Assembly: GCA_027625915.1 (NCBI GenBank)
Contig: JANTQA010000075.1
Coordinates: 248,001 to 312,000 of the forward strand
Direction of reading: 5' to 3'
DNA: 64,000 bases
Source of the DNA: Anaeramoeba flamelloides
Taxonomy: Eukaryota; Metamonada; Anaeramoebidae
Shown here: piece by piece, positions 23,601 to 34,153 of the stretch
How positions within the stretch are numbered: position 1 is the stretch's first letter
Layout: each line of letters starts with the position of its first letter
The notes under the pieces: model-generated
Told to the model about the DNA's origin: nothing
Database searches by the model: none
The model's input: only the letters and a program-made list of their open reading frames with translations
Position numbers and translations under genes: made by a program

Positions 23601-25259
23601 GAAGCAATGATCAAAATTAGAGAAGAAAATAAATTATCTTTGACATTACCATCTTATTTGATTATGCCAGTCCAAAGGATCCCAAGATATGTCTTATTAT
23701 TGAAAGACTTGGTTAAAAATACACAATCATATCATCTAGATTATCCAAACTTAGTGAATGCGTTGGACAAAATTAAAGAAATAGCGGACTATGTGAACGA
23801 TACCAAAAGGGAGGCAGAAAACATGAAGTCTACACTTGAGGTTGAAAACAAGATCAGCGGATTAAAAAACTATTCGTCGACTGACAGGAAGTACTTAACG
23901 GAGGGGAAATTGAAATATTTTATCAAAAAAAAAAAAATTATCAAAGTTTACGTATACATGTTTACAGATTCCATGATCCTTTGCAGCCTGCCAAAAAATA
24001 AAAAAAAAAAAAATAAAAAAAAGAGCAAAGAAAATCAAAAGACTAGCGAGAAGGAGCAGCCAGTTAAAGTCGAGAAAAACAAAGAAAAATTAAAGTTATT
24101 AAAGATCATCCATATTAACAAAAATACGGAGATTTTTTCTATTGAAGACAGCTTTAGTCTAAATTCTGAAAATTCCTTTTATTTGTTAGACGAAAAAGAT
24201 CGAATCAAGCACATTTTCATTGCCGGCAACAAATTCAAAAAAAGAAAATGGATCAGCGAAATCGATAATTTATTACAGCAAAAAATCCAGGATCTGAGAA
24301 AAAGGGTTATCGCTCATCGAAGAAATAAGGCCCACCGCGGCGCCAATAATGAGATCGAATTATTTGAAAAGGAGAATTTGAGACTGGCGCCACAGGATTT
24401 AAAATCAAGAGCAATTAGCCAAGCGCAGATTCTGAAGCATAAATTGAAGGACTCGGTAGAGCCAAATACAAGCCGGTACATCATGATCTTTAACGAAAAC
24501 ATCATGCTATGGGAAAACGAAGAATCGGTAAGCCCATTGCGCATAATCCCCTTTGACCGAATGCAGTTGATGATCAACCAAGAAGTCGAAAATGGGTTTA
24601 TCATCTCCACCCCCGAAAGGGATTACCATATCTTGATGGATAATATGACCCAGCTGCTCGCTTGGGTTTCCCTGATCCGCGAAAAGTGTTCCTTTTATTT
24701 ATCAAAAATTCTTGAAGAATATTTGCAAAAAATGCAAGAAAGAGATTGGAGCTCATATGTTAACAATAACATGAGCCGCTTTATTAAGCAAAACCCCATA
24801 TGCTGCGATTGCGAAAACTCTGAAATCAAATTTATCAATTTTACAATAGGTAGCCTAATATGCGAAAAGTGTTATTTGGTTTTTAAAGAACATTTCCCGA
24901 TAATAAATAAATTCGCGCACATAGAGTCTGATTTGGTGAATTGCAAGAAACAAGATATTAACTTTTTATTGAAAAATGGTAACAAGGCAGTTAATCAATT
25001 ATGGGAAAATAATTTATTAAACAAAACTGAAAAGCCTCCAGTGGATGCAAATAGTGATGCAAGAAAGAAATATTTAAACCAAAAATATTTGCTACTTCAA
25101 TTTTCTACCAAATTAGTTTCCACAAATTCACAAATTTTTTTTGAATCTTTAAATATTGATACAGAGCAACTTGAAAAGTTTATTCAAAATTCAGATCTTT
25201 TTCAAAAATTGTCCAAAAAAGATAAAAAAAAATTTACAAATTATTTTAGACAACTCTAA
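20631..25259 (+). CDS. DH (RhoGEF)-PH-PH-ArfGAP-like protein with Ser/Lys repeat tail
   Basis: Single exon, 1542 residues. Residues ~1-100 contain imperfect repeats around RESKSLNKNPIK; ~100-790 are almost only Ser, Lys, Thr, Arg, Glu and Gly. A Dbl-homology domain spans ~874-1065, with CR1 IVEELYQTELTYCEGLRVM and CR3 LIMPVQRIPRYVLLLKDL, so Rho/Rac exchange activity is expected. A PH domain (~1089-1222, with a Lys-rich loop) follows, as is normal after DH. A second PH-like module spans ~1270-1357 (RYIMIFNENIMLWE ... LLAWVSLIREK). Residues ~1387-1490 match an ArfGAP domain: CX2CX16CX2C zinc site (CCDC...CEKC), INFLLKNGNKAVNQLWE, and RKKYLNQKYLLLQF. The position of the catalytic arginine (family C-x-G-I-H-R) is Lys in CYLVFKEHF, so GAP activity is doubtful. 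Adding an ArfGAP-like module to DH-PH suggests crosstalk between Rho and Arf signalling at membranes (inference). Residues ~1215-1355 are encoded by unusually GC-rich DNA for this window. Confidence 0.93.
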   Translation: MSKLSGESTHVIRNKSPIKPINKISENRPIKSTNTIAIANKRESKSLNKNPIKIINKSSESRPINGTNTTAIANKRESKSLNKNPIKPINKSSGKSTSKSSEKTSTTSTGKSTSTSKSTSKGESTSTSKSTSKRESTSTSKNTSKSSDKTASKSTSKSTSKSTSKSTSKSTSKSTSKSTSKSTSKSSSKRESTSTSTSTSKSTSKSTSKSTSKSTSKSTSKSTSKSTSKSTSKSSGKSSEKGSDKRESKSKSSGKRESASTSKSSSKRESASPSKSSSKRESKSSSKSSGKRSEHSSNKSSSKRESKSKSKSSSKRESKSSGKSSEKGSDKRESKSKSSGKRESASTSKSSSKRESASPSKSSSKSPSKSSSKSSSKRESKSPSKSSSKKENTNTGKSTSKSSSKRESKSSSKSSGKRSEHSSSKSTNKSTSKSSDKRASKSSGKSSGKISSKKENTNTGKSSSKSSSKRSEQSSNKGSIKSASKSSSKRESKSTSKSPNKSTSKNSNKISEKSPSKSSSKGSIKSPSKVSSKSQSKKEGKSLEKSSSKGTSKNSNKISSKRSEHSSSKNTNKSTNKGTSKSTSKSTRKSTGKSSSKRESKSPSKRESKSTSKKEEKSSSKSTSKRTDKSSSKSSGKSSSKRESKSPSKGSSKRESKSPNKSLSKSQNKSSSKNSNKSSSKSPSKKEEKSPNKSTDKSSNKSSGKSSNKKEEKNSSQKEEISPNKSTEKSTDKNTSTNTNTNTSKRENKSLNKNPIKTINKSSEKSSEKTSDKSTSKSLEKSTSTGTSSIQTTKLTNRVRANSYNPQPIAMQRRRTYSYDPQQKQKNVTSRLSINNTSSSFSGKGQQIRTLSKPRTKNKLVFKFERMLNGSDNNDFRRKKIVEELYQTELTYCEGLRVMSELYYKPLKELNVISEKELKIIFSCLEIINKFNQVLKTKIFERFENWDENSTIGDLFLQMSDFLKIYTIYLNNFNNSIHLYHELTKKKAFSEAMIKIREENKLSLTLPSYLIMPVQRIPRYVLLLKDLVKNTQSYHLDYPNLVNALDKIKEIADYVNDTKREAENMKSTLEVENKISGLKNYSSTDRKYLTEGKLKYFIKKKKIIKVYVYMFTDSMILCSLPKNKKKKNKKKSKENQKTSEKEQPVKVEKNKEKLKLLKIIHINKNTEIFSIEDSFSLNSENSFYLLDEKDRIKHIFIAGNKFKKRKWISEIDNLLQQKIQDLRKRVIAHRRNKAHRGANNEIELFEKENLRLAPQDLKSRAISQAQILKHKLKDSVEPNTSRYIMIFNENIMLWENEESVSPLRIIPFDRMQLMINQEVENGFIISTPERDYHILMDNMTQLLAWVSLIREKCSFYLSKILEEYLQKMQERDWSSYVNNNMSRFIKQNPICCDCENSEIKFINFTIGSLICEKCYLVFKEHFPIINKFAHIESDLVNCKKQDINFLLKNGNKAVNQLWENNLLNKTEKPPVDANSDARKKYLNQKYLLLQFSTKLVSTNSQIFFESLNIDTEQLEKFIQNSDLFQKLSKKDKKKFTNYFRQL
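20920..23000 (+). repeat. 2-kb tract encoding Ser/Lys repeats
   Basis: The coding strand is built mainly from 6-nt and 12-nt units such as AAAAGCACAAGC. The perfect 12-nt run near 21083..21187 encodes STSK about nine times. T is scarce on this strand. The translated sequence resembles RS domains with Lys for Arg, broken by RES and GK spacers. Other frames stay open through the tract but are by-products of the periodicity. Confidence 0.9.
21331..21736 (+). repeat. 258-nt in-frame tandem duplication inside the Ser/Lys tract
   Basis: About 148 nt starting GTTCAGGGAAAAG at 21331 recurs nearly exactly at 21589, 258 nt (86 codons) later. It encodes SEKGSDKRESKSKSSGKRE both times. It is a recent segmental copy distinct from the short-unit slippage around it. 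Confidence 0.8.
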
Positions 25260-25302
25260 AAAATATTTAAAAGAAAATTAAATAATATTAATTTTTATTG
25301 AA

Positions 25303-25344
25303 TTTATTATTTTTATTATTATTATAATTATTATTATTATTATA

Positions 25345-25404
<60 letters not shown>

Positions 25405-25405
25405 T
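25303..25405. repeat. (ATT)n microsatellite
   Basis: Nearly uninterrupted ATT repeats start about 45 bp after the stop codon of the DH-PH gene. They probably lie in its 3' UTR or just beyond. Confidence 0.9.
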
Positions 25406-26387
25406 TAATTGAAATCTTAAAGAGATTAATTTATTTGTTTTGATTAGAATTAATAATTAAAGGTATACATATATTTAATATATTATATTTGGATATTGTT
25501 CTTTATTCACAAAAAAAAAAAATTTATTTTTTTGTTTTTATTTTCATTATTCTTTAATTTACAAAAAGAAAATAAATAAAATTCTTAATTTTCTTTTTTA
25601 AAATGTTTTTTAAAAATTGATCAAAATACTTGATCATTTTAAACTCTTTTTCAGAACAATTTTGGCAATTTAATTTTTTCCTTTAATTGATTTATTTTAT
25701 AATATTTAAATGCTTGGATTTATATTTCGAATTCAGATCCTATTCTTTTATTATTAAAGTTATCTTTTAGATCTTTATAAAATATTTTTAAGGGTAAAAC
25801 TATTATTCTGTAAATTTTCTTACTGAAATTAAAAATTTTTTTCATTCTTTTTTGAATTATAATCTTGCAATTAAGAATTAGTCTAGACTCTGTGCATGAT
25901 AGATTTTCTAATTATTCAAAGATGAAAAACCTTGTTATTTGTAGAAAAAAGTGTCAAGTTGAGTACTCAATTATAAATTATCATTCATAGTTACTTCTTG
26001 TTTTGAATAAAAATACATCATTCTCTAGGTGTTACTCTTTTGTACTTTTTGAGATCTCGTGGATTTATTTCTCCTTTTTAAATCAAATTGCTCTACTAAG
26101 AGAAAAAACATCATCACATTTAAAAGTTTTGTAAAAATAATTATGTCTAAAGCAAATTTCACATAGATTCATTAGAATTATATCTATTTTGATTGAATAT
26201 AAGATTTGAAATAATGTTTTAATCTAAATTAATGAAGATATCCTACACTAATAAAAAGATTGGATTTTTTTTATTTTTACAAACTTTTCATTTCTAGAAT
26301 TCAAATTTATTTGATTTTTATGTACTTTCTCTTTTTATTTATTAACAAACTAATTTTTGAATTTGATATTAATGTTTTTTATAATTA
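25406..26387. other. intergenic, nothing recognised
   Basis: AT-rich DNA without plausible coding frames or clear element ends. Confidence 0.4.
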
Positions 26388-26449
26388 ATATAAGCTTAAT
26401 TTCAAAAATAGTGACATATTTTTTATTAGATATTAATTTTTGTTTAATT

Positions 26450-26513
<64 letters not shown>

Positions 26514-26655
26514 GAATTTCACTATTGTGTTTTTTATTAGATAACCAATATAGATTACTAAAGAAAATTATAGTGTAATCATTTTATTTTGTGAAAGATG
26601 AATGAAAAAAGAATAAAATTATAAAAATAAAAATTACCCCTAACTTTGAGATTTG
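26388..26655. mobile_element. dispersed repeat / MITE copy with (TA)n interior
   Basis: Homologous, same strand, to 56577..56812: shared ATAAGCTTAATTTCAAAAATA, split by no gap, then AACCAATATAGATTA, and a closing block near TACCCCTAACTTTG / GTCCCTAATTTTG. The inner ends are weakly inverted (CAAAAATAGTGACA against TTACCCCTAACTTTG). A ~60-bp perfect (TA)n at about 26451..26511 lies in this copy only. Confidence 0.6.
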
Positions 26656-27340
26656 GTTTACTCGTTGAGTAAAAAAAAAAAAAAAAACATATTGAAATTT
26701 TCAGAATATTAAAAATTAAAATAAAAATATTGATAAAAATTATTTTAAAAAACAGTTTAAATAAAGTTTCTAAATTTTATTTTTTAAACTTGGAAGTAAT
26801 TTATTTTGAAAAATCAATAACATAATTCGACTTATAAATGTGAAATAACATTTTCAACTCTTTTTTATAAATTAATCATATATTTGATCCATTATATATA
26901 ATTTAGACTTCTTACTTTGAATAATTTTTCTTAATCTTTAGTGTTAATTCAAGATATTTATTTATCTCAAATAACAAAATTGTATTAAAAAAAAAAATAT
27001 CTTTTTTTGTATGTGTTGATGATTATTTTTTGTTAAAAATCTTGTCTTGAACTTATAACAAGTTTAAAAATATTATTTTTCAAATTTCCATTTTTTTCAA
27101 AATATTATATTCCATTGAAATATATTGGTTGTATATATTTAAAATCACATTCACAGGTAGGTTAAATTATATTAGAGTACGTTTTTGTATGTTTGAGTAA
27201 GTATTGTTTGAATTGTTTGGAGAGTATGTTAGAAAATTTTGGCCGAGATTTAAAAAAAAACAAATAAATAAGAAATCCAAGTAGATTTTTGTAACTTGAA
27301 TTAACTGGAAAAAATTTTCCAGTTAACTTTTAGTAATTAA
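26656..27340. other. intergenic, nothing recognised
   Basis: AT-rich DNA; a poly-A run near 26671. No coding signal. Confidence 0.4.
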
Positions 27341-28662
27341 GGGGGTAGCTACTATAAAGGAAAATTTTTCACTTTTTTTACAATTTTGAAGAGGATCAGA
27401 AAATAACATTTTTTACTCTGGTTGTAACTCCTGGATTTTTATTATTTAAAGTACTTCATTAATCATATTTTTTAAATTTTAATGTTAAAGTCTCAAAGAA
27501 ATTGCCACAAACAGAATGTTTACTTGAATTGCTTAAATTAGTGTCTCAGATGTTGAATAACTTATCTTTTATCCTTATATCAACATTCTATTATGGTATT
27601 TAATTTTTTCATTATTTTTGAATTTTTTTAATCATGGCAACAAAAACAATAAGAAATTTTTATTTATCAGTGACATTTCGGATTAATCAATTTTGTTAAA
27701 AATGAACAACAACATTACAATCGAGAGAATCACGAAAGGAAACATGAATGGGGCTTAAATATCTAGAAGGATTCCCAAAAAATAATAATTATCCGAAAAC
27801 ATTACATGGTAGGATTGTAAATCGTTGGATTTGGTGGAATTGGAGAAGTGGATATAATTATATTTTATCAAAATTTAAATCACAAAATAGCTATTAGTTT
27901 TATACTAAGAATCTAGAATTATCTTCTAAAAAAAAACTAAACCCCATACCAAAAATTTGGACACATCTAAAATCAAAAATAGGAAAACAAAAACTCAATT
28001 TGTTAGATTTTTTTAAACCTAATATAAAACCACATTTAAGTTAACAGAGTATTAATGTTTTAATAAGTAATTTTTTTCATCCAAATAAAAGAAAAAAATA
28101 TAAAAAAAAAATCAAAACCAGTGTGTCCAAAATAAGGAAACTAGCTGAACAAAAAATGTATTAGTATATTTACAAAAATTACATCAACAATTGTGGATCG
28201 ATCAAATGATAAGATAACGTGGACCAATTGTATGTGGTTTTTCAATTTAAGAAACTCAACACTATCATTCTATCAAACATAGATTAAAAAATCCCAGATC
28301 AAATGAAACAGATTTCGTAACTTAAAAAAAACGAAATGAAAAAAAAAACAAAAAATTACAAAAAATGAAATTGTTTGTTAAATCAAAACTATTTCAAATT
28401 AAATGTAAAGTATGCTCTTGTATTATTTCGAACTGTTTTCTTAGTGTTCAAATTTTTGTATTAAGGTTATTTTAATAAAATAAAAAAAAAACTATTTTAT
28501 CAATTTATATTCTTTTTTTTATATTCTTTATTATTACTAAAAAAAAAATATCAAATAATTTTTTTACATAAATTTTTAGAGAATCTACCATCACAAGCAA
28601 CTAAAATAAAATATTCTTATCTCTCTCAAATTTTTATCATGTCTTATGGTGTAGCTACCCCC
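27341..28662. mobile_element. 1.32-kb TTAA-flanked DNA transposon relative, copy 1
   Basis: TTAA on both sides, ends GGGGGTAGCTAC and GTAGCTACCCCC. It is homologous over its length, in the opposite orientation, to 46423..47794. The middle, on the plus strand near 27740..28100, retains a broken coding-like region that reads WIWWNW...SGYNYILSKFKSQNS and LNPIPKIWTHLKSKI across in-frame stops. The other copy keeps a matching 62-codon frame. It is probably a decayed transposase; the family is not recognised. Confidence 0.75.
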
Positions 28663-28666
28663 TTAA

Positions 28667-29197
28667 AAAGGATTTGTAACAAAATTTTAAAATATTAATA
28701 TTGATATTTTCAACATTTCGAATAGTCCTATATTTAAGTAATACAATACTACTAATCGCAAGATAATCTTTTTGATTTTTCCTTCTACAACCCTAAAAAA
28801 CCATTAAAAACTTTCATACCGATAAAAAATGATCCAAAAACTCTTCGAAAATACCAAAAAATTTTAAATTTGACAAAATTTGAAATTTAATAATATACCA
28901 TACAATAAGTCATTTAAAGGAAACGAATTAATTTAAATAAATATAATAAAGCTAAAGATCTATCTTCATAAAATAGGTAAAATCCTTTAGAATTATCTTT
29001 TTAAAAGAGATCATATATTTTTTGGGGAAATGGTGAAAAATATTAAAATTATGATGATAACTGGTTCAAAATTATAAAAAAAAACTTTATAATAAAAATG
29101 ATTAATTATTTTATTTTTTTTGAAATATTTATTGATTTAAAACATTTTATTTAGAACTAGGATTTTTTATTTTTTTTTGTTTATTATTGGTCCATTC
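28667..29197. other. intergenic next to right-arm boundary
   Basis: AT-rich DNA between the TTAA element and the inner end of the right arm. No gene or RNA recognised. Confidence 0.4.
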
Positions 29198-31227
29198 AAA
29201 GAATAAAAAATATTTGTAATATTTAATATTGTTGTTGGATTGATTTTAAAAGGAAATTTTGATAGAAAATTTTGAATTGATTCTATTTGGAATTTTTTCA
29301 TTTGCTTTTAATAATTTTTGTTTGAATTATTGATATTGTTGTTGTTGCAATTTTTTTTTTTAATCTGAATTCTGAATTCCAATTTAAAGCATAATAACAA
29401 TTACAGAAATATTATCAGTGCTTCCTTTGTCAAGTGCAGTCATTAAAATTTTTTTGGCCATTTCTTGTGAATGATTCATGTCTTTAACAAGATCAACAAC
29501 ATCTTGATCTTCCATAACATCCTTAAAAAAAAAAAATTTATTATTTTGTTTATTAATTTAAAAATAATTTTAAAAATTGTGAAAAGAGTAAAAAATAATT
29601 TACAAATTTTGATAATAAATAAAAAAAAATAAAAATGAAAAATGAAAGAGAAAGTGAAAGAAATAATAATAATAAAAATAATTCATAACAATTTTAATTT
29701 AATCTCTAAAATTATCATTTTTTTTTTTTTTTTTCAATTTATTTTAATTTTTTTATTCTTTTTAAAATCAAGAGAGCAATATGAATAAAAAAAAATGTTT
29801 ATTTTTAAGGTAGAGATCTGTTATCAAATAAATTGTGGTAAATCAATGATTTATATGTTTGAATCGAGATTATTCCAAAGTTAGTTTTAGTGGTTTTTAT
29901 TTTTGATACAAATTCAATTTTGAGTAAATATCTTTTAATTTTGCTAAATGTTTAAAAAATAATTTTGTTTTCTTTTTAGTTGGAAAATATTATTATGTGT
30001 GTGTGTTGATATATATATATATATATTATTTCGATAATTAATTTATTATGGTTTTGAGAGATATTTATTTAAAAACAGAATGAATTGAAATTAAATTTGA
30101 AAATTAATACAAATTTAATTGAATTAAATTCCAGAAATAATTAATATTTTAAGTTTTTTGAATTTTGATAGGAAATTATTAAATAAATACAAAAATTAAA
30201 TGAAAAGATATTTTGAATTATTTTTTTTATGAATTATGTTAGTTGGTTAACATACACACACCCAAATATATATATATATTTACGATAACATACACAAATA
30301 TACATATATAGGGGTAAAAGGAGAAAAAAAAACATAAGAAACAGAAAATAAAAATATTAACAAAAAAAATAAATAAATGGAATAATGAAAATAATAATTT
30401 ACCCAAACACCATCACAGGCAAGAATTATAAATTTATCTTCTTCAGTTAATTCAAATCTTGATGTATATGGTTCATTTATAATATATTCTTTAATTGAAT
30501 GGTCTCCAAGTGACCTTGTGATTGCAATCATCCCTTTGAAATTGGGTTACAAATTGTTTTACAAGTAAAAAATATGTCAATGAAAAATATTGAAAAAAAA
30601 AATGTTTTTTAGTGAATGTTTCTTTTATTTTTTTTATTTAAAAAGAAGAATAAAATTGATAAATTTGATTTTTTGATAAAAATATTTTTATAGATTGAAT
30701 AGATATAAATATGGCAAATGAATATTTATGAAATATATTTTAACAAAGTATAGTGTTTGGAAAAAAAATAATTTTATTTATTGAAACTTGGTTTATATAA
30801 AATAGCAAAATTAGTAAATTTATTTTGAATAATAAAAATTGATAATATTTAAAAATGTACTAAAAAATATTATTTAAAATTTAATTGATAATAAATCCAA
30901 TTCAAAAAATTTGTACACACTCAAAATCAAAAATATAAATAAAATAATTATTGTTTTAATATTTTGCAAAATTTAATATTAAATCACATTTAAGTTACCC
31001 AGTATTAATGTTTTTATATCTAATCATTTTTCTCAAAATAAAAGAAAAAAAAAAGAAAAGGATCAAATAAAAAATATCTATGTGTTAAAAATTTTGAAAT
31101 GAGCAGAACAAAAAATTTTATTGATAAATTTGTTGAAAATTCCACAAACAATTATTGATTGATCAAAAGTTAAGATACTATCAACTAATTGTCTCTGATT
31201 TTTCTATTTTAACAGAAATTGAATTTT

Positions 31228-31330
31228 ATCATTTTATTGTCTTTTCTGGTTTGTTTTCATTTCTTTTTTGCCTGTAACTGAATTTGTTTCGTTCGATGGG
31301 TAAACTATTTTCAATGATTAATATAATGAT
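31228..31330. other. ~105-bp micro-inversion relative to left arm
   Basis: Inside PP2C intron 3 the segment from ATCATTTTATTGTC to AATATAATGAT has the same orientation as 8823..8924. The flanks on both sides are reverse-complemented, as expected for the arms. Short inverted ends (ATCATT...AATGAT) bracket it. Confidence 0.75.
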
Positions 31331-33665
31331 AAAAAAATTTCTTAAAATCAAAATTATTTCCAAATTGAATAAAACTGTGCAGTATTGTTATTCTTTCAAC
31401 CATTTTAACTGTTTCCAAATTTTTTGGGAATTTAGTTTATATTTGATTTTCAGATATACAATTACAAATTATTAAGATGAATTGATTAAATCATGAAAAC
31501 AGCACATTTAAAAATAAATTTAATAAATTATCAAACTTAATTTAATGAAAATAATTTTTATAAACAGAAAAGTGGGGTATTTGAAATATATCAAAATTAA
31601 AATCATTGAAAAAAAATAATTAAAAAAACTAAAAATTCTCTAAAAAATTATTTACCAACAACTCGATTATTTGTGATGAATCCTCCTTGGTTTTTGATTC
31701 TTTCTTGTTCTTCAACAACAGATGCTTTGTGATCAAAACTTAATCGTTGTGCAATTCCATTTCGACTTTTAAATTTACAATTTTTTTGTGGTTTATTATA
31801 AGTTATTTTCATTTTAATTGTTTTTTATTGTTATTATTTGTTATTAGTTGTGGAATAAATTGATTTTAACTTTTATAATTAACAAAAAAGAAACAACTAC
31901 AACAACATGAAGAAGAAGAAGAAAGAAGAAAAGAAGAAAAAGAAGAAAATGAAGAAAATTAAAAAAAAGAAAAAAAAAACGATAAAACAAACCAAAGAAC
32001 ACCTCGTGCATCTCCAACATTTGCAGTGTAAAGTACTCTTTTTTCTTCTTCTTTTCGAATGAAAGAGGTGATAACAGTAGTTCCTGGATATTCAATTCCA
32101 TTATTTTTTAATTGAAAATCAATATTATAAAAAGTTTTTTTCCAAATTTCTGTTAATTTGTTTCCATTTTCCTTTTCTTCAGTTGTTTCCTTTTCATTTT
32201 CTTCCTTTTCTTCTTTTTCTTCCTTTTCTTCCTTTTCTTCTTTTTCTTCTTTTTTCTTTTTAATAATTTTTGAAATTCAATATGTAAATTCTCTTTACAA
32301 AAATTAGATGCTTGTGACCCTCCATGTCCATCATAAACTCCAAAAAATCCTTGATCTTCTTTATCTCCAAGTTTATCAACAACAATATGTGCATCCTTAA
32401 AAGAATAATTGTTTTTTTATTTTTATTTTTATCAATTTTAATTTTATTATTTTTTTTATGTTTGTTCAATTTTAAAATAAAAAATAAAATAGTTTTTAAT
32501 CAAAAAATAAATAAAATACAGCGCATATTAAAAACAATTGTTATGTATATAAGGAATCATGTTGGTTATTTTAAATAATATACTTTTATTCTCTTGTTCT
32601 TTTTTTGGGGGGGTTAAATGTTCAAGCTTCATATGTTATAAAATAATTATATTTTTTTTACTATAAACAAAGCATTCTTTACAAAGAGGTATTATCATCA
32701 ATTAAGTGAATAGATACAATTTTTTGATTTTTTTTTGAATAAATTACTTTATCAAGATTTTAAAGTCAATAAATAAATGGTCATAATTTCACTATGAATC
32801 CTTCATATATTTGATTTATGTGATTCAAAATTTTTACTTTTTTGGTTTTTTTGTGCCTTTCTTAAAAAATAGAGTTCAAAATGTTAATTTTCTTGTTTTC
32901 TTACATTTTTTTTTTTTTTATTGTTTGCATTTTTTATTTTTTACAAAATGGAATAGATTATTTATGAAAATAATAAATAATGATTCAGAATTTTAAAATC
33001 AACAAAATTTTTTTAATCAAATTTTATTGAAATCGAAAAAAATTCTTAAATTTAAACATAAAAAACAAAAAAAAAAAATTTGTTCTACTAATAAAATGGA
33101 TTCAAAAGACAATAAAAAATAAATGATTATATTATCATCAGTACTTTCCAAAAATAATTGTAATAATACAAGTATTTATATTCCAAATGAATTATGATTT
33201 AATTTAATTCATTTAAATCAAATAAAATCGAATTTATTGTATTTTTGTTTCTTTTTTTCAAAAAAAAAAAAAAAAAAAAATTGTTAATTTATTGAAGGAA
33301 AATAAAATTGAAGAAAGTTAATAACTTGAATAAGTAAAAATATTCTTTGATTGCAATGATATGGTGTTTATTCGAAATAAAATTTTTTTTTTTCCTTGAA
33401 ATGAAATGAAGATCGATACTTGAATCTATTGATTTTCAAATTGTTATTCAATTTTTATTATTTTATTATTTATAAACTTTAATTGGTTATTTGTGTTAAA
33501 AAATGATTTTGTGTTAAAATAAAAAAAAAAGAGCCTAATATTTTTAAACATTCTGGTAACCTGAACAATGAAAATGAATAAATTTCACTTCTTATATCTT
33601 TCAAATTTTTATTATTATTTTAAAAATTAGGTTTCAATGGTTTAAGGCTTTGGAAATTATGTATA

Positions 33666-34153
33666 GTAGTGAAAAAAATACCGGACATGAAAAAAATAAC
33701 GGAAAAGATTTTTAATTGTGAATATTAGGAAAATTTTTGTCTATTTTCAATCAAATCCTTATTATAAATAACCAATTTTTTTATGAGATTGGTAATAAAC
33801 CTACCTAAAGTTCATCAACGCAAGGTGTCTCTAGATACTTGAGTAATTGTTGGGTAGCCTAAGTAGATCAACTTTTTTTGAAAAGCAATCAAGTTTTATA
33901 GAGGTTTACTAGAGTTTGGAAAATGATAATTTTTATTCTTGTTTTTTGATTGACTGAATGGTGTTTTGAACGGGTGTTAATTTCATTAATCATCATTCTA
34001 ATAAGTGGGTGAGTTAGATCTAATTTTGAAAAGTTTGATTCTTAAAAAAAGGATTTGGTTGTAATTAAATGAAATTACAAATCAATTTTCATAATATTCA
34101 CAATTAAAAATCTTTTCAGGGATTATTTTCATGTCCGGTATTTTTTTCACTAC
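33666..34153. mobile_element. ~488-bp long-TIR element in PP2C copy 2 intron 1
   Basis: Inverted ends of ~70 bp share GTAGTGAAAAAAATACCGG and AAAAGATTTTTAATTGTG. The left arm has the uninterrupted site, read as ATGTATATTACAT (near 5940..5955), and TATA flanks both sides of the insertion. A TA or TATA target duplication is therefore visible. It is non-coding. Confidence 0.85.
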
